Below the pieces are notes generated by a model, which was given only the letters and a program-made list of their open reading frames with translations, was not told where the DNA came from and searched no databases. From Robiginitomaculum sp. (GTDB lineage: Bacteria; Pseudomonadota; Alphaproteobacteria; Caulobacterales; Maricaulaceae), in NCBI GenBank assembly GCA_021776555.1, contig JAJFFR010000084.1, forward strand, positions 1 to 47,186: 47,186 nucleotides of DNA. The letters are read 5' to 3'. Positions 33,792-43,276 of the stretch are shown here, in pieces. Every line of letters begins with the position of its first letter. Within the stretch, counting starts at the first letter, position 1. Position numbers and translations under genes: made by a program.

Positions 33792-34655
33792 TCAAGCAGT
33801 TGTGGTTTCTGCCAGCTCGGCCAATTGGTTCCGAAATCTACGGCTGGCTCGTATTTCAGTTTTGTCTTGTAGAAGCAGTTTCAGATCGCCGCTGCCCAAT
33901 GGTGAAATCTCGGCCACTTGCTTGGAATTAACTATCCGGGTTCGGTGAATTCGCCGAGCATCTATTCCAGCGGACAATAATTGTTTTTCAAGTGCGTGCA
34001 AAGACGAACGGACAAGGTGGTGCCCGTTGGTCGTGTACACATCCACATAATTGCCAGCGGCTTCGGCATAGATAAAATCTTCGGCGGCCAACCGGATCAA
34101 TCGCGCGCCAGATTTCAGGGTGAGTTGCCCAGTGGCCTTGGCATTGGTTCGTGCGGCTTCCAGTTCGCGGTTTTGTTCAACCAGCGCCCGGATGGCATAG
34201 ATTGAGATCACTAAAACTAGGTAAGTGCCCAGATCTTTTCGGTACTCATAAATACTGTCCAGCCAGAAGTTACTAAAAAATTGGTAATTGATATCTGCGA
34301 AGGTGGTAAAGGCCAGCTTACGCATGCCGACCATCAAAGTCACATGAAGTGCTGAAAATAGCAGGCTGGCGCTGAAATGCAGCAAAAGCGCTTTGATCCA
34401 GTTTTCAGAAGAAAACGGAATGCGCCGTGTACCCCAAAGCAAGAACGGGAACAACGCCGTTAGGACGACCGCGCTGCTGATTTCGGTAATCCACGGTGTC
34501 AGTCCCGGTGATGCTTGCCCCTGTTTGGCAGCCTCCATCAAAAGAGATGATATGTTGACCAGCGTGGAAAACAAGAAGACTGGAAGCGTTAGCAACCAAA
34601 GACGGATATCAAGCTGTCGTTCTTGCTTTTGAATATGTTGGCGCTGCGTATGCAT
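33792..34655 (-). CDS. Membrane LytTR-family transcriptional regulator
   Basis: A 287-residue protein. Four membrane helices occupy about residues 20-170, a short coiled coil follows (LVEQNRELEAARTNAK), and the C-terminal 100 residues are a LytTR DNA-binding domain (RLIRLAAEDFIYAEAAGNYVDVYT… HRTRIVNSKQVAEI). It is a one-component regulator that would bind DNA from the membrane. It diverges from an acyltransferase gene across 181 bases that contain two inverted repeats, so the acyltransferase is its likely target. Confidence 0.88.
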   Translation of the reverse strand: MHTQRQHIQKQERQLDIRLWLLTLPVFLFSTLVNISSLLMEAAKQGQASPGLTPWITEISSAVVLTALFPFLLWGTRRIPFSSENWIKALLLHFSASLLFSALHVTLMVGMRKLAFTTFADINYQFFSNFWLDSIYEYRKDLGTYLVLVISIYAIRALVEQNRELEAARTNAKATGQLTLKSGARLIRLAAEDFIYAEAAGNYVDVYTTNGHHLVRSSLHALEKQLLSAGIDARRIHRTRIVNSKQVAEISPLGSGDLKLLLQDKTEIRASRRFRNQLAELAETTTA

Positions 34656-34757
34656 GAGGGTTTATACGAAGTCCGTAGCCAACTGACCAGCAGGTGCCAG
34701 CGCCATTGGTCCCGGTAACCTTGCCGCTTGTCCCTGTTATCTAACCACCCATACCGA

Positions 34758-34807
34758 GCAAGGGCCGCCCATCCCTTGCCTGCGGACAATTTGAACCGAT
34801 CGTTCAA
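34758..34807. promoter_or_regulatory. Two inverted repeats between LytTR regulator and acyltransferase genes
   Basis: GCAAGGG (34758-34764) pairs with CCCTTGC (34773-34779), and TTGAAC (34791-34796) pairs with GTTCAA (34802-34807). They lie 30-80 bases before the acyltransferase start and could be regulator-binding sites or leader hairpins. No -35/-10 pair was convincing. Confidence 0.4.
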
Positions 34808-34836
34808 GAATAGGGTGAATTTGATGCGAGGAAAAA

Positions 34837-36015
34837 ATGAATACGAACTTTACCCACCAATCCGGGCGCAGGCATGATTTGGACTGGTTGCGGATCATCG
34901 CATTTGGCTTGTTGATTTTTTATCACATAGGTATGTTTTATGTGAGCTGGTATTGGCACATCAAAAGCCCTCATGCGGGGACATGGTTTGAGCCAGCAAT
35001 GATGGTAGTCAATCCGTGGCGGCTGGCGCTTCTCTTTTTTATTTCTGGTTTGGCTTCGCGGTTTTTGTTCGACAAATTGGGTGCCAGACAATTTGCGATG
35101 GAACGTACTTGGCGTTTGTTGGTGCCACTGCTGTTTGGCATGTTGGTGATTGTGGTTCCGCAAAGTTATTATGAACTGTTGAGTAAGGGCGAAATTGGTG
35201 CCGGGTATTTGGCTTTTTATCCTCAATATCTCGATGGTGCGTCTGGATTTTCCATCACAATGCCGACTTGGAACCATTTGTGGTATATTGTCTATTTGTT
35301 GGCCTATTGTTTAATTTTATTACCATTGGTGCCATTGTTAAAAGCGCTGGAAACCGGTCCGATTGCTCAGTTTTTTTGTAAACTACCAGCCATTGTTCTG
35401 GTGTTGGTTTTACCCGTCATGCCTTTGCTCTTGGTGCGCTTTACCTTAAGCGAGGCTTGGCCGACCACTCATGATCTGGTCAATGATTGGGCTAATCATG
35501 CGAGTAGTTTCAGCATATTCTTGGTGGGGTATTGGGTTGCCAAGTCTCGGATATTCTGGGTAGCGGTCGACCAGATCAGATATGTATCCTTGGGCTTGGC
35601 TATCGTTCTGGTCATTCCGCTGGACATACTGTGGAGCCATTGGTCTTGGGTCGAGCAGATCTCAGAAACGGGTCGGCCCGGCGAGATATTCTTATTCTTG
35701 ATCCAAGCTGCACGGGTAATTTATGCATGGGTGGCAATCGTCGCGCTACTGGGCTTTGCCCAAAGAAAATTGAATCAGCCCGGTCCAGTTTTGCGTTATC
35801 TGACCTCTGTTATTTTTCCGTATTATATCTTGCACCAAACCTTGATTATCATCATCGCATATCCACTGGCCAAAATAGGACTGTCTGTCGGAGTAGAAGC
35901 AATTTTGTTGATCGCCGGAACCATTGGCGGTTGTGTGCTGATTACCGAATTTGTGATTGCCAGAATTGGGTTTCTTCGTCCTTTGTTCGGAATGAAAAAG
36001 CGAGTATCAGTCTGA
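34837..36015 (+). CDS. Acyltransferase 3 family membrane protein
   Basis: A 392-residue protein with about ten membrane helices of the Acyl_transf_3/OpgC type. The N-terminus 'RHDLDWLRIIAFGLLIFYHIGMF' contains the conserved catalytic histidine, and 'NPWRLALLFFISGLASRFLF' is the second family motif. These proteins transfer acetyl or succinyl groups to glucans, lipids or surface polysaccharides. The substrate is not known. It diverges from the LytTR regulator, which probably controls it. GAGG lies seven bases before the ATG. Confidence 0.88.
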   Translation: MNTNFTHQSGRRHDLDWLRIIAFGLLIFYHIGMFYVSWYWHIKSPHAGTWFEPAMMVVNPWRLALLFFISGLASRFLFDKLGARQFAMERTWRLLVPLLFGMLVIVVPQSYYELLSKGEIGAGYLAFYPQYLDGASGFSITMPTWNHLWYIVYLLAYCLILLPLVPLLKALETGPIAQFFCKLPAIVLVLVLPVMPLLLVRFTLSEAWPTTHDLVNDWANHASSFSIFLVGYWVAKSRIFWVAVDQIRYVSLGLAIVLVIPLDILWSHWSWVEQISETGRPGEIFLFLIQAARVIYAWVAIVALLGFAQRKLNQPGPVLRYLTSVIFPYYILHQTLIIIIAYPLAKIGLSVGVEAILLIAGTIGGCVLITEFVIARIGFLRPLFGMKKRVSV

Positions 36016-36092
36016 TGGGTCGGAATCGGCATCCGAAGCAATCAAAGGACGCAAAGCCGTTCGTTCGGTTTGCAAGAGCGGCGTGTCGGGTT

Positions 36093-37253
36093 TCATGAAC
36101 TGGTATCCGCTTGCTGCTGGCGTTCACGGCGCAATTCAGAGGCGCGTTTTTTGACGCTGGCTGATTTGAGTTGTCCGCAAGCTGCGCCAATGTCGCGGCC
36201 ACGCGGGGTTCGGATCGGTGAGGCATATCCCGCCTTGTTGACGATCTCAGCAAAGGCTTCAATGCGTCCCCAACTGGAACATTCGTACGGTGATCCGGGC
36301 CACGGGTTAAATGGGATCAGATTGATCTTGGCAGGGATGCCAGCCAACAATCGGACCAGTTTGCGCGCTTCGGCATCGCTGTCATTCACCCCTTTTAACA
36401 TTACATATTCAAAGGTGATGCGCCGGGCATTGCTGGCGCCGGGATAGGTGCGGCAGCTTTCCAGTAATTCTGCCAAGTTGTGTTTCTTGTTAATTGGCAC
36501 CAACTCATTGCGCAGATCATCGTGAACCGCGTGTAGGGAAATAGCCAACATGGCTTGGCCTCGTTCTCCCAATTCGTGCATTTTTGGTACAATACCCGAA
36601 GTGGAAACCGTAATACGCCGCCGGGATATGGAAATGCCTTCGCCATCGGAAATGATCCCAGTGGCGGTTAGGACATTTTCCAAATTATACAACGGCTCGC
36701 CCATGCCCATAAATACCACATTGGTGATTTTGCGTCCTTCGGATGGGCTGGGCCATTCGCCTAAGTCGTCCCGCGCGACCAGAATCTGCCCAACGATTTC
36801 GGCCGAAGTCAGATTGCGAACCAGTGCTTGTGACCCGGTATGGCAAAATGTGCAGTTCAAGGTGCAACCGACCTGTGATGACACGCACAAGGCACCGGAT
36901 CGACCGACACCCGGTATAAATACGGTTTCGGCCTCAATACCCGGTGCAAAACGGATCAGGTATTTGCGAGTGCCATCTTTGGATACCAACCGTTCGACAA
37001 TTTCCGGGCGCGATAGGTCAAAGGATTGTGACAGGCTGGCCCGTAATTCCTTGCCCAAATTGGTCATGTCCGCAAAATCATGAACCCCTTGATGATATAG
37101 CCAGCGAAAGATTTGGTTGGCCCGCATTTTTGCCGGTTTTTCTTCCAAGCCAGTTTCGCGTAACGCAGCGGCAATGCCCGGGCGGTCCAGCCCGATTAGT
37201 GTCTGGCGACTTGGCTTAGCTGGTGTGCCGGAGGATTTCAGGTCGATCTGCAT
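36093..37253 (-). CDS. rlmN: RlmN, dual-specificity 23S rRNA/tRNA adenine-C2 methyltransferase
   Basis: A 386-residue radical-SAM enzyme that methylates A2503 of 23S rRNA and A37 of some tRNAs. The 4Fe-4S motif CTLNCTFC is near residues 132-139, the SAM-binding 'GMGEPLYN' follows, and the C-terminal methyl-carrying cysteine is in '[11 protein letters not shown]'. The start at 37253 is chosen from family length. An open frame runs 43 codons further but is cysteine-rich and unlike the family. There is no strong ribosome-binding site. It diverges from the porin gene. Confidence 0.95.
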   Translation of the reverse strand: MQIDLKSSGTPAKPSRQTLIGLDRPGIAAALRETGLEEKPAKMRANQIFRWLYHQGVHDFADMTNLGKELRASLSQSFDLSRPEIVERLVSKDGTRKYLIRFAPGIEAETVFIPGVGRSGALCVSSQVGCTLNCTFCHTGSQALVRNLTSAEIVGQILVARDDLGEWPSPSEGRKITNVVFMGMGEPLYNLENVLTATGIISDGEGISISRRRITVSTSGIVPKMHELGERGQAMLAISLHAVHDDLRNELVPINKKHNLAELLESCRTYPGASNARRITFEYVMLKGVNDSDAEARKLVRLLAGIPAKINLIPFNPWPGSPYECSSWGRIEAFAEIVNKAGYASPIRTPRGRDIGAACGQLKSASVKKRASELRRERQQQADTSS

Positions 37254-37330
37254 GCAGCGGCTTATAGAGCAAGGGTTCAGGTTTCCCAAGTGCCCAACAC
37301 ATGAAAAGCACTCTGCGACAAATTGTACAT

Positions 37331-37349
37331 AAGAATGAGTTGCATTTGC
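37331..37349. promoter_or_regulatory. Fur-box-like site upstream of porin/flavin locus
   Basis: The 19 bases match the E. coli Fur consensus at 12 positions, with both half-site cores (GAATGA and GCATTT) recognisable. It lies 94 bases before the porin start. This is a visual match of moderate quality. Confidence 0.35.
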
Positions 37350-37442
37350 CACCAGCTTGCAGTACATGCGACTTATTCGCAATTGGCGGGATGGAAAGTG
37401 AAGCTAAAAGAGTTGGCTTCTATTTAATTAGGGATTGGAAAA

Positions 37443-38723
37443 ATGACGAGTTTACGTAACGTTTTATTGGGCGGTGCTGCATTGGCGCTGACCATGAACC
37501 CGTTGGCCGCCCTGGCCGACACTGCAACGCCCGACATGGCTGAGATGTGGCGGGTTATTCAGGCACAACAGGCCGAAATCAATCGTTTGAAGGGTGAGCT
37601 GCAAGGCACCAAAGCGCAAGCAGTTGAAACCCGTGAAACATTGCAAACCACTGTGCAACACGTCGAGGCGGTTGCTGATGCAGTTGAGACCTCTTCGACC
37701 GGTGGCGGCGAGGGCTGGTGGAATAAAACATCGCTGGGCGGCTATGGTGAGCTGCATTATGAAGGCGGCGCCAAGGACCAGATCGATTTTCACCGGTTCG
37801 TGCTGTTTGTTGGTCATGACTTCAATGACAAAATTCGGTTTCGTTCCGAGATCGAGCTAGAACACGCCATTGCCGGTGAAGGCAAGGTTGGTGAATTTGA
37901 GCTTGAACAAGCGTATCTTGAATTCGATGTGAACCGGAACACACAATTAGTCGCCGGGGTGAATTTGGTTCCGGTCGGCATTATCAATGAAACTCACGAG
38001 CCGCCAACCTTTTATGGCGTAGAGCGCAATGCGGTGGAAAAAAACATCATTCCCGCCACTTGGTGGGAAGGCGGCATTGGCGCGCGCGGCAATATCGGCG
38101 ATACTGGGATTTCTTGGGATGCCATGTTTTCTTCCGGTTTGGAGCTAAACGCTGGCAATGGATATAAAATCCGTTCCGGACGCAATAAAGTGGGCAAGGC
38201 GGACTTTAAGTCAGAAGCTTATTCAGCTCGTTTGGGTTATAGCGGCATTCCCGGTATTTCCTTGGCGGCATCGGTTTACTATCAACCAGATGTAACCCAA
38301 GGGGTTGGGGATACCATCACCGGTCAAGACGTATCTGCCACCTTGTTCACAGTTTCAGCCGATACTCGGTTTAACGGGTTTGGTTTGCGGGCGCTATATT
38401 CCCACTGGAATCTAGATGGAGCGGACGTCAATTTGACCGGGCGTGACAAACAATCCGGTTTCTATATTGAACCATCTTACAAGTTTAGCCTGCCCATGGG
38501 TGATCTACTGCCCAATGCACAATTTGGCGTGTTCTACCGGTATTCCGATTGGGATAACAATGCGGGCCTCAACAACAAAACCGGCACACACCGCAATGTA
38601 TTGGGTGCCAATTTCTGGCCAGTCGAAGATATTGTTTTCAAAATTGACTATATCTCGGAAAGCAAAGAAAGCGGCGGTTCCGCCAAAAACTCTGTGAACC
38701 TTGGACTTGGATATCAGTTCTAA
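37443..38723 (+). CDS. Outer-membrane porin with N-terminal coiled coil
   Basis: A 426-residue protein: signal peptide (about 1-25), a short coiled coil (MWRVIQAQQAEINRLKGEL, about 31-75), then an outer-membrane beta barrel starting 'LGGYGELHYEGG' and ending in the terminal aromatic sequence NLGLGYQF. This resembles the OprO/P-like porin group. It should be a trimeric or monomeric channel; the substrate is unknown. It is followed by the FMN-binding and PepSY genes on the same strand, so it may be the outer-membrane entry point of that system. Confidence 0.85.
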   Translation: MTSLRNVLLGGAALALTMNPLAALADTATPDMAEMWRVIQAQQAEINRLKGELQGTKAQAVETRETLQTTVQHVEAVADAVETSSTGGGEGWWNKTSLGGYGELHYEGGAKDQIDFHRFVLFVGHDFNDKIRFRSEIELEHAIAGEGKVGEFELEQAYLEFDVNRNTQLVAGVNLVPVGIINETHEPPTFYGVERNAVEKNIIPATWWEGGIGARGNIGDTGISWDAMFSSGLELNAGNGYKIRSGRNKVGKADFKSEAYSARLGYSGIPGISLAASVYYQPDVTQGVGDTITGQDVSATLFTVSADTRFNGFGLRALYSHWNLDGADVNLTGRDKQSGFYIEPSYKFSLPMGDLLPNAQFGVFYRYSDWDNNAGLNNKTGTHRNVLGANFWPVEDIVFKIDYISESKESGGSAKNSVNLGLGYQF

Positions 38724-38742
38724 GGCGGGTATAGCCCAGCAT

Positions 38743-39288
38743 ATGAGTTCTAGACCCAACATGACAAGATCAAGGCGCTTTTTCCTGACCGGAATGAGCG
38801 CCTTGCTCTGTGGTGGGTCCGGTGCGGTTGCAACCGAAACAATAGATGCCCAAGAAGCCTTTTTGAAACGGTCGTTCAAAACCGGTATTCCGATGTCAAA
38901 GGTCTTGTGGTTGACCAAAGACCTTAAACCAAAAATTAAAAAAATCCTGAAGCATGCCTATCCGGCTTTGCGAATCCGCTATTGGCAGGATGGCTCTCGT
39001 ACCGCGTGGGTGCTGGATGAAATTGGAAAATACAAACCGATCACTGTCGGCATATTGGTGCAAAATGGAGCAATTGAGCAGTTAAAAGTGCTTACCTATC
39101 GAGAAAGCCATGGCTGGGAAGTTCGTCATGATTTTTTCACCCGGCAATTTATCGGCGCAAAATTGCCCAAGCCATTGCAGCTGGATCGTAACATCGATGG
39201 GATTTCCGGAGCAACCTTGTCAGTCCGTGCCTTGAAAAAACTAGCCATATTGGCTCTGTTTCTGGATCAGACGGTGCAAAAGCCATGA
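38743..39288 (+). CDS. Tat-exported FMN-binding domain protein
   Basis: A 181-residue protein. It starts with a twin-arginine signal (TRSRRFFLTGMSALL, residues 8-22), so it is exported folded. An FMN_bind domain follows, ending in DGISGATLS (152-160), the motif whose Thr158 is expected to receive FMN through a phosphoester bond from ApbE. The ATG at 38743 is preferred; ATG at 38761 would still keep the signal. Its stop overlaps the PepSY start (ATGA), so the two are coupled. It probably carries electrons from the PepSY protein in the periplasm. Confidence 0.83.
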   Translation: MSSRPNMTRSRRFFLTGMSALLCGGSGAVATETIDAQEAFLKRSFKTGIPMSKVLWLTKDLKPKIKKILKHAYPALRIRYWQDGSRTAWVLDEIGKYKPITVGILVQNGAIEQLKVLTYRESHGWEVRHDFFTRQFIGAKLPKPLQLDRNIDGISGATLSVRALKKLAILALFLDQTVQKP

Positions 39289-39905
39289 AACGTAAACGCG
39301 GCACTGCATCGCCATTGCGGCGTTGGCATCGACGTGCGGGATTGGTCTCGGCGTTTTTCGTATTGGTTCTGGCCATTACCGGGTTGTTGTTGCTTTTTGC
39401 CGATCATCTGCGGCTGGATCAAAACCATTGGGGCGGCTCGACTATGGCCCGCATTTATCAGCTAAGCCCCAAAACGGAACCGGTTGGCGTGTCTTTGGGC
39501 GAGAATGATTGGGTAATCATGGTTGATGGGTTGGTTTATGTGGGTCCTTCGGACCCAATTGCCTTGGTGCCGCCTTTACTGGCCGCGATGCGGGACGATG
39601 AGTTTGTGTACTTTTCAAACGGTGAAGAAACCATTTTGACTCTGTCCGACGGCACGCTGGTTGAACGATTGGTCGGAATGACCTTTACTGGAACACCTCC
39701 AGCACCGATCCCTGCGGCAATACACAAGCGGGTTATCCAACGGTATTCTGGGCGAGGCCTGCCTATTTCGCGCGTATTGTTGGATATTCATACCGGCCGA
39801 TTTTTTGGTCCCTTTGGATTATGGTTAATGGCGCTGGCTAGCTTGCTACTGGTTTTATTATCACTAAGCGGCGTTTATATGTGGGGCAAGAACGCCCGCC
39901 GGTAG
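39285..39905 (+). CDS. PepSY-associated transmembrane protein
   Basis: A 206-residue protein with one membrane helix near residues 18-40, a periplasmic domain of about 130 residues, and a C-terminal helix near 176-200. It keeps the PepSY_TM signatures: 'RWHRRAGLVSAFFV' with His15 before helix 1, and 'LLDIHTGRFFG' before the last helix. In related iron-siderophore reductases such histidines bind heme or help electron transfer; that role is inferred here. It is translationally coupled to the FMN-binding gene and converges with apbE across four bases. Confidence 0.8.
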   Translation: MKRKRGTASPLRRWHRRAGLVSAFFVLVLAITGLLLLFADHLRLDQNHWGGSTMARIYQLSPKTEPVGVSLGENDWVIMVDGLVYVGPSDPIALVPPLLAAMRDDEFVYFSNGEETILTLSDGTLVERLVGMTFTGTPPAPIPAAIHKRVIQRYSGRGLPISRVLLDIHTGRFFGPFGLWLMALASLLLVLLSLSGVYMWGKNARR

Positions 39906-39909
39906 AGAA

Positions 39910-40857
39910 TTATAACTCGAGTATCTGACCATCATTTCTGATCAACAAGACCCGTTGCACTTGGGCGGTTTCCAAACTGTTCAACACCTCACGCTCCGGC
40001 ATCAAAGTAAATGCTGTGGCTAAGGCATCGGCCCAACTGGCTGAGGCGTGAACCACGCTGGCTGAGGCAAATTCAGCAGCGACCTGCTTTCCGCTTGGCG
40101 CAAATATATGTGAAAGATTTTTGCCGAGCGCCCCACCGCCAGAGGCCGAGGTCGCCAATCCGGTATTTTGCAATTTGATCTGGCCCGCTGCACGTAAGAC
40201 ATTGTGTGGGTTTTGAATATCAATGGTAAATGCTCGCGGGCCAAAGGCTTGAAATTCACCAAGATCAACCAAACCAGAACTTGCCCCGGAGTGGGCCAGC
40301 AATTGTGCGACTTGCTGGGCAATATACCCTTGGGCAATTCCGTTTAGGGTGATGGCCATTCCTTTTTGCAGGAATTGGACGTTTGATCCCCTGACTTGCA
40401 CGTTGCGGTAATTCACCAAAGGTCGAGCTTTAGTCATTTCGCGGGTTATTTCAGCTGAGGACAAACCTTGGTTTTGCCAATGGGTGACCTGCGCCCAATA
40501 GGCTTGCACGCTGATATCAAACGCCCCATGGGTCAGCTCGGATATGCGCCTCGATTGATCCAAAATATCTAAAAATTCCGGCGCGGCATTTTGTAGTTCG
40601 CCATCTCGGTTCAATCGAGAAATTTCGGATTCTGGTTGATAGAGCGAAAAAACCCGGGACAACTGGTCAATAACCTGCCGGGCTTTGGCGAACCATTGCT
40701 CGGATTGCGCTTTGTCCAAGCCGTATAGCTTAATCGAACCCGGCGCGCCCAAGGCTTCGCCCTGCCAGATATGGACAGGTTCTGCCGTTTGATTTCTGGC
40801 GCAACCTACCAATGATGCGGCAAGGCCAGCAGCCAGCACATTGCGGCGAGTGAGCAA
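39910..40857 (-). CDS. apbE: ApbE, FAD:protein FMN transferase
   Basis: A 315-residue ApbE lipoprotein. Residues 1-19 are a signal with lipobox LVGC, preceded by twin arginines. Visible family features are 'FSLYQPESEISRLN', 'LTHGAFDISV' and the metal/FAD-binding 'SASWADALATAFTLMP' near 278-293. It transfers FMN from FAD to Ser/Thr in DxxSGAT-type motifs; the FMN-binding protein 600 bases away carries such a motif. The start codon appears to be TTG at 40857. It lies 11 bases downstream of a lipoprotein gene and faces the PepSY gene. Confidence 0.92.
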   Translation of the reverse strand: MLTRRNVLAAGLAASLVGCARNQTAEPVHIWQGEALGAPGSIKLYGLDKAQSEQWFAKARQVIDQLSRVFSLYQPESEISRLNRDGELQNAAPEFLDILDQSRRISELTHGAFDISVQAYWAQVTHWQNQGLSSAEITREMTKARPLVNYRNVQVRGSNVQFLQKGMAITLNGIAQGYIAQQVAQLLAHSGASSGLVDLGEFQAFGPRAFTIDIQNPHNVLRAAGQIKLQNTGLATSASGGGALGKNLSHIFAPSGKQVAAEFASASVVHASASWADALATAFTLMPEREVLNSLETAQVQRVLLIRNDGQILEL

Positions 40858-40868
40858 GCGGCTACCGA

Positions 40869-41417
40869 TTAGGCTTCGGGTCGTTTGATTGACCCAGCCA
40901 GATTGATCATTACTTCGCGCGCATCATAGGCCCGGTCGTTGTCGGCCGGCTTTGCGCCTTTTCCCATGACAATTTCAGCCGAGGCTTGGTAGCGGGTGAT
41001 CTGGCGCATATCCAAACTGTCAAAGAATGGATCATAACCATAGCCATACCCCCAACCATAGGATGGCCGGAAATAGCTCCAGCCGAAATAGCTGCGGGCA
41101 TGGTAGCTGTGTCCATATCGGGAACCAAAAGACGAGCCGCCAACATAGCGATCTTTGGATTCTGTATCGCGGTCGGAAATAATGAAATGATCAAATCCGC
41201 GTTGGGCGGTCAATTCGGCTGCCCGATACAACAGGTAATTTTCAACCGTATCCAGATCGGTCAATGAATTACCCGAAAAGCTGACCCGGAACCGGTTTTG
41301 TTCGATCTGTTGCTCGGCAAATCCGCGAGAATTGTTACCGGCTGCCTGATAAGGTGTGGCCGTGGCGCAGGCGCTTAAGACCAACGCCGCAGCGGCAAGA
41401 AGAATGGAGGTACGCAT
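40869..41417 (-). CDS. CC0125/CC1285-family lipoprotein
   Basis: A 182-residue lipoprotein with lipobox LSAC (Cys17). The mature start 'CATATPYQAAGNNSRGFAEQQIEQNRFRVSFSGNS…VENYLLYRAAELT' is the known alphaproteobacterial CC0125/CC1285 pattern. The middle (110-130) is rich in Tyr, Gly, Phe and Trp. Function of the family is unknown. GGAG precedes the ATG. Its stop lies 11 bases before apbE on the same strand, so the two may be co-transcribed. Confidence 0.82.
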   Translation of the reverse strand: MRTSILLAAAALVLSACATATPYQAAGNNSRGFAEQQIEQNRFRVSFSGNSLTDLDTVENYLLYRAAELTAQRGFDHFIISDRDTESKDRYVGGSSFGSRYGHSYHARSYFGWSYFRPSYGWGYGYGYDPFFDSLDMRQITRYQASAEIVMGKGAKPADNDRAYDAREVMINLAGSIKRPEA

Positions 41418-41561
41418 GGGGGAGACTCCTTAATCTTGTGAAGATGAACAAAAGATAAGCCTTTTTTGTTCCGATTTCAAATCACAAGCTGACTTGTTCA
41501 GTTCACGTTCATGTTTATTTTCCATGGTAGAGGAAATAACCAACAGCAGGAATTCAAAATT

Positions 41562-41870
41562 ATGATTTTGTCAGTCGCCGCCCTATTGGTCGCCATTGCC
41601 TCGCCAGTGGACCAGTTAACAGAGGCCTGTGTGGCCGAAGGAGAGGCGCGCGCCAATTGCGTTTGCTATGCTGGTTTTATCAAAGATCATACCTCGGACA
41701 AAGAATTAGGCGCTTTAGCCACATTGGCCGCACCCCAAAACCATGAAAGCTTGGAAAGCGCCTTTAGCGCCCTGATGAAAGCCGGTCTAACCCCAGCTGA
41801 AATTTTTGATATCGGCCTGCGGGCTGACAAATTGACCGACACAGCCACCGAAGCTTGCGTCGGGAAATAA
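41562..41870 (+). CDS. Small secreted protein
   Basis: Not recognised. The 102-residue product has a short signal-like hydrophobic start (MILSVAALLVAIASPVDQ). The mature part has cysteines in 'EACVAEG', 'NCVCYAG' and 'EACVGK', and is helical. AGGA about ten bases before the ATG at 41562 selects that start over a longer frame beginning at 41511. It converges with argG across seven bases. Confidence 0.65.
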   Translation: MILSVAALLVAIASPVDQLTEACVAEGEARANCVCYAGFIKDHTSDKELGALATLAAPQNHESLESAFSALMKAGLTPAEIFDIGLRADKLTDTATEACVGK

Positions 41871-41877
41871 GATCGTA

Positions 41878-43104
41878 TTACCGGTTTTTTCCAGCAGCGC
41901 GGTCGCGCCCGGCCAGCAGGCGCAGACGAAGCGCGGTCAACTCGATAAACCCGTCGGCGTCTTTTTGATCATAAACCACGTCATCCTCAAAGGTCACGTG
42001 TTCCAATGAATACAGAGAGTTGGGTGAGGTGCGGCCAATGATTGAAACCGATCCCTTGTATAGTTTTAGCCGCACTTCGCCATTGACCAAGGCTTGGCTG
42101 TGATCGATGGCCACTTGCAACATTTCGCGTTCGGGAGAGAACCAAAAGCCATTATAGATCAGCTCGGCATAGCGTGGCATCAACTCGTCTTTGAGGTGCA
42201 TGGCGCCAGCATCCAGCGTGATTTCTTCGATGCCTCGATGAGCATCCAGCAGGATCGTCCCGCCCGGCGTTTCGTAAATGCCGCGTGACTTCATGCCGAT
42301 AAAACGATTTTCCAATAAATCCAGTCTGCCGATCCCGTGCTTGCCGCCCAATTCATTGAGCTTGGTGAGCAAGGCTGCCGGTGACAGGGTTGTTCCATTA
42401 ACGCTGATCGGGTCGCCCTTGGCAAATCCAATGTTGACGATTTGAGGCTTATCCGGTGCATCTTCCGGTCGGCAGGTGCGTTGATAGACAAATTCAGGGG
42501 CTTCCAGTGCCGGGTCTTCTAGCGCCTTTCCTTCGGACGATGTGTGCAGCAAATTGGCATCGACTGAAAACGGCGCTTCGCCGCGCTTGTCTTCGGGTAC
42601 CGGAATGCCTTGTTGCTCGGCATAGTCCAGCAGGTCGGTGCGCGAGCCAAATGTCCATTGACGCCATGGTGCAATGATTTTGATCTCCGGATTTAAGGCC
42701 AGATAGGCCAGCTCAAACCTGATCTGGTCATTGCCCTTGCCGGTTGCGCCATGACAAACCGCATCGGCCCCGGTCAAATTAGCAATTTCGATCTGCCGTT
42801 TGGCAATCAAAGGCCGCGCAATAGCGGTGCCGAGCAGGTAGCGACCTTCATAGACCGTATTGGCCCGAAACATTGGAAACACATAATCGCGCACAAATTC
42901 TTCGCGTAAATCCTCGACAAAAATCTCTTTAACCCCGAGTTGTTCCGCTTTGACGCGGGCCGGCTCCAGTTCTTCGCCTTGACCCAGATCGGCGGTAAAC
43001 GCCACCACTTCGGCCCCTAGTTCGGTTTGTAGCCATTTTAAGATGATTGAGGTATCCAAGCCACCGGAATAGGCCAAAACAATCTTTTTTGGGGTATCGG
43101 CCAT
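41878..43104 (-). CDS. argG: ArgG, argininosuccinate synthase
   Basis: A 408-residue enzyme that joins citrulline and aspartate with ATP in arginine synthesis. The N-terminal P-loop AYSGGLDTS (residues 10-18), the '[12 protein letters not shown]' region near 120-131 and '[11 protein letters not shown]' near 268-278 are family signatures. Length is normal. The gene appears monocistronic, and no other arginine gene is near it. Confidence 0.97.
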   Translation of the reverse strand: MADTPKKIVLAYSGGLDTSIILKWLQTELGAEVVAFTADLGQGEELEPARVKAEQLGVKEIFVEDLREEFVRDYVFPMFRANTVYEGRYLLGTAIARPLIAKRQIEIANLTGADAVCHGATGKGNDQIRFELAYLALNPEIKIIAPWRQWTFGSRTDLLDYAEQQGIPVPEDKRGEAPFSVDANLLHTSSEGKALEDPALEAPEFVYQRTCRPEDAPDKPQIVNIGFAKGDPISVNGTTLSPAALLTKLNELGGKHGIGRLDLLENRFIGMKSRGIYETPGGTILLDAHRGIEEITLDAGAMHLKDELMPRYAELIYNGFWFSPEREMLQVAIDHSQALVNGEVRLKLYKGSVSIIGRTSPNSLYSLEHVTFEDDVVYDQKDADGFIELTALRLRLLAGRDRAAGKNR

Positions 43105-43276
43105 TTTAGGCTCTCCAGACAGTAATTTGTGTTCTTAGGTGGAAAACCTGTAACCGGACGCAATGTCAATGATTTTTGGGTCTACACCTCACAAAAAACT
43201 GATCATTTTGCGCTCGCGAAACGAACATGCTTTGCGTAGGGTGCGCCACCAAGCGTAAATGTGCAGGAAGTAAACT

